Origin: an uncultured Pseudomonadota bacterium
GTDB lineage: Bacteria; Pseudomonadota; Alphaproteobacteria; RF32; CAG-239
NCBI GenBank assembly: GCA_902788365.1
Contig: CADAJN010000002.1
Location: forward strand, 1 to 64,000
Direction of reading: 5' to 3'
DNA: 64,000 nucleotides
Position 1 is the stretch's first letter. The number at the start of each line of letters is the position of its first letter. Of the stretch, positions 63,818 to 64,000 are shown piece after piece. Made by a program: the position numbers and the translations under genes. Below the pieces are notes generated by a model. The model saw nothing but the letters and a program-made list of their open reading frames with translations. It made no database searches and was not told the DNA's origin.

Positions 63818-64000
63818 ATGCGAAAAATATCAAAATTAAGCAGAAACATCTGTCTGAGCTTGCTCTTATTAAGTGCGGCAGGTGCAACAATTTATCCGGC
63901 GCTGGCGGAAGAAGCCGCAAAAGAAGATCCGAAAGACGTGGAATACAGCGGTATATATCAAGGCAAACATGTTATTCCTGACTCAATGGCTATTTACTGC
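63818..64000 (+). CDS. Secreted hypothetical protein, second of tandem pair (cut by window end)
   Basis: Sixty-one codons are visible, running off the window. A signal peptide (about 1-29, ending PALAE) is followed by VEYSGIYQGKHVIPDSM, a near copy of the previous protein's start. GGGAG lies before the ATG at 63818; ATG 63809 is too close to it. A gene duplication is visible. Confidence 0.6.
   Translation, partial: MRKISKLSRNICLSLLLLSAAGATIYPALAEEAAKEDPKDVEYSGIYQGKHVIPDSMAIYC

Noticed and set aside
1..64000. Prophage, transposase or integrase genes
   Set aside because: No such protein was recognised in any frame.

Overview
The window most resembles a chromosomal segment of an uncultured, moderately AT-rich alphaproteobacterium, possibly a host- or gut-associated lineage. 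The supports are a 5S rRNA 3' end of alphaproteobacterial type at base 1, a diderm gene set (SecDF-YajC, MsbA-like ABC exporter, AcrAB-type RND pump, TolC-like protein, beta-barrel protein, lipoproteins) and VirB-type secretion genes. The assignment to a lineage is inference. No tRNA, CRISPR array, insertion sequence or prophage was seen.

Region 1 (1-32.7 kb) is mostly housekeeping. It holds the 5S end, a membrane protein with a winged-helix-like tail, a degenerate LytM/LysM lipoprotein (nlpD-like), yajC-secD-secF, a GT-C glycosyltransferase, a TPR/membrane-protein pair, rsmB, and an acrR-acrA-acrB efflux operon with visible palindromic operators. These are followed by a double LprI-like secreted protein, a tRNA/rRNA adenine methyltransferase-like gene, a ferredoxin, trxB, htpG with a heat-shock-type promoter, a short CstA-like transporter, an S66 peptidase, queH-uvrA, a solute-binding protein that may be translated from a leaderless mRNA, and murA.

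Region 2 (32.8-45.2 kb) is mixed. It carries a secreted ankyrin protein, a long membrane pyrophosphatase (hppA), marC, a VirB8-like protein, a TolC-like lipoprotein with a cadherin/Ig-like C-terminal domain, two small membrane proteins, a beta-barrel protein, an MsbA-like exporter with an added periplasmic domain, and an M29 aminopeptidase.

Region 3 (45.3-64 kb, running off the end) is the most unusual part. A DotB/PilT-like ATPase (+) is followed by a structured RNA of about 185 nt and a small ORF. On the minus strand lies an operon like that of the IncI/R64 thin (type IVb) pilus: an OmpA-like C-terminal protein, a TcpQ-domain lipoprotein (PilL-like), PilN secretin, PilO, PilP, PilQ ATPase, PilR platform and a PilS-like pilin. 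Back to back with it, on the plus strand, is a VirB-type block: three consecutive VirB2-like pilins, a small secreted protein, VirB3, VirB4, a VirB5-like coiled-coil protein and a tandem pair of secreted paralogs. VirB8 lies about 8 kb before the DotB-like gene. No VirB6, VirB7, VirB9, VirB10, VirB11, VirD4, PilM, PilT, PilU or PilV was found. I infer a composite envelope machine, or two physically linked machines, in which a type IVb-pilus secretin and ATPases sit beside a VirB2-VirB5 pilus module.
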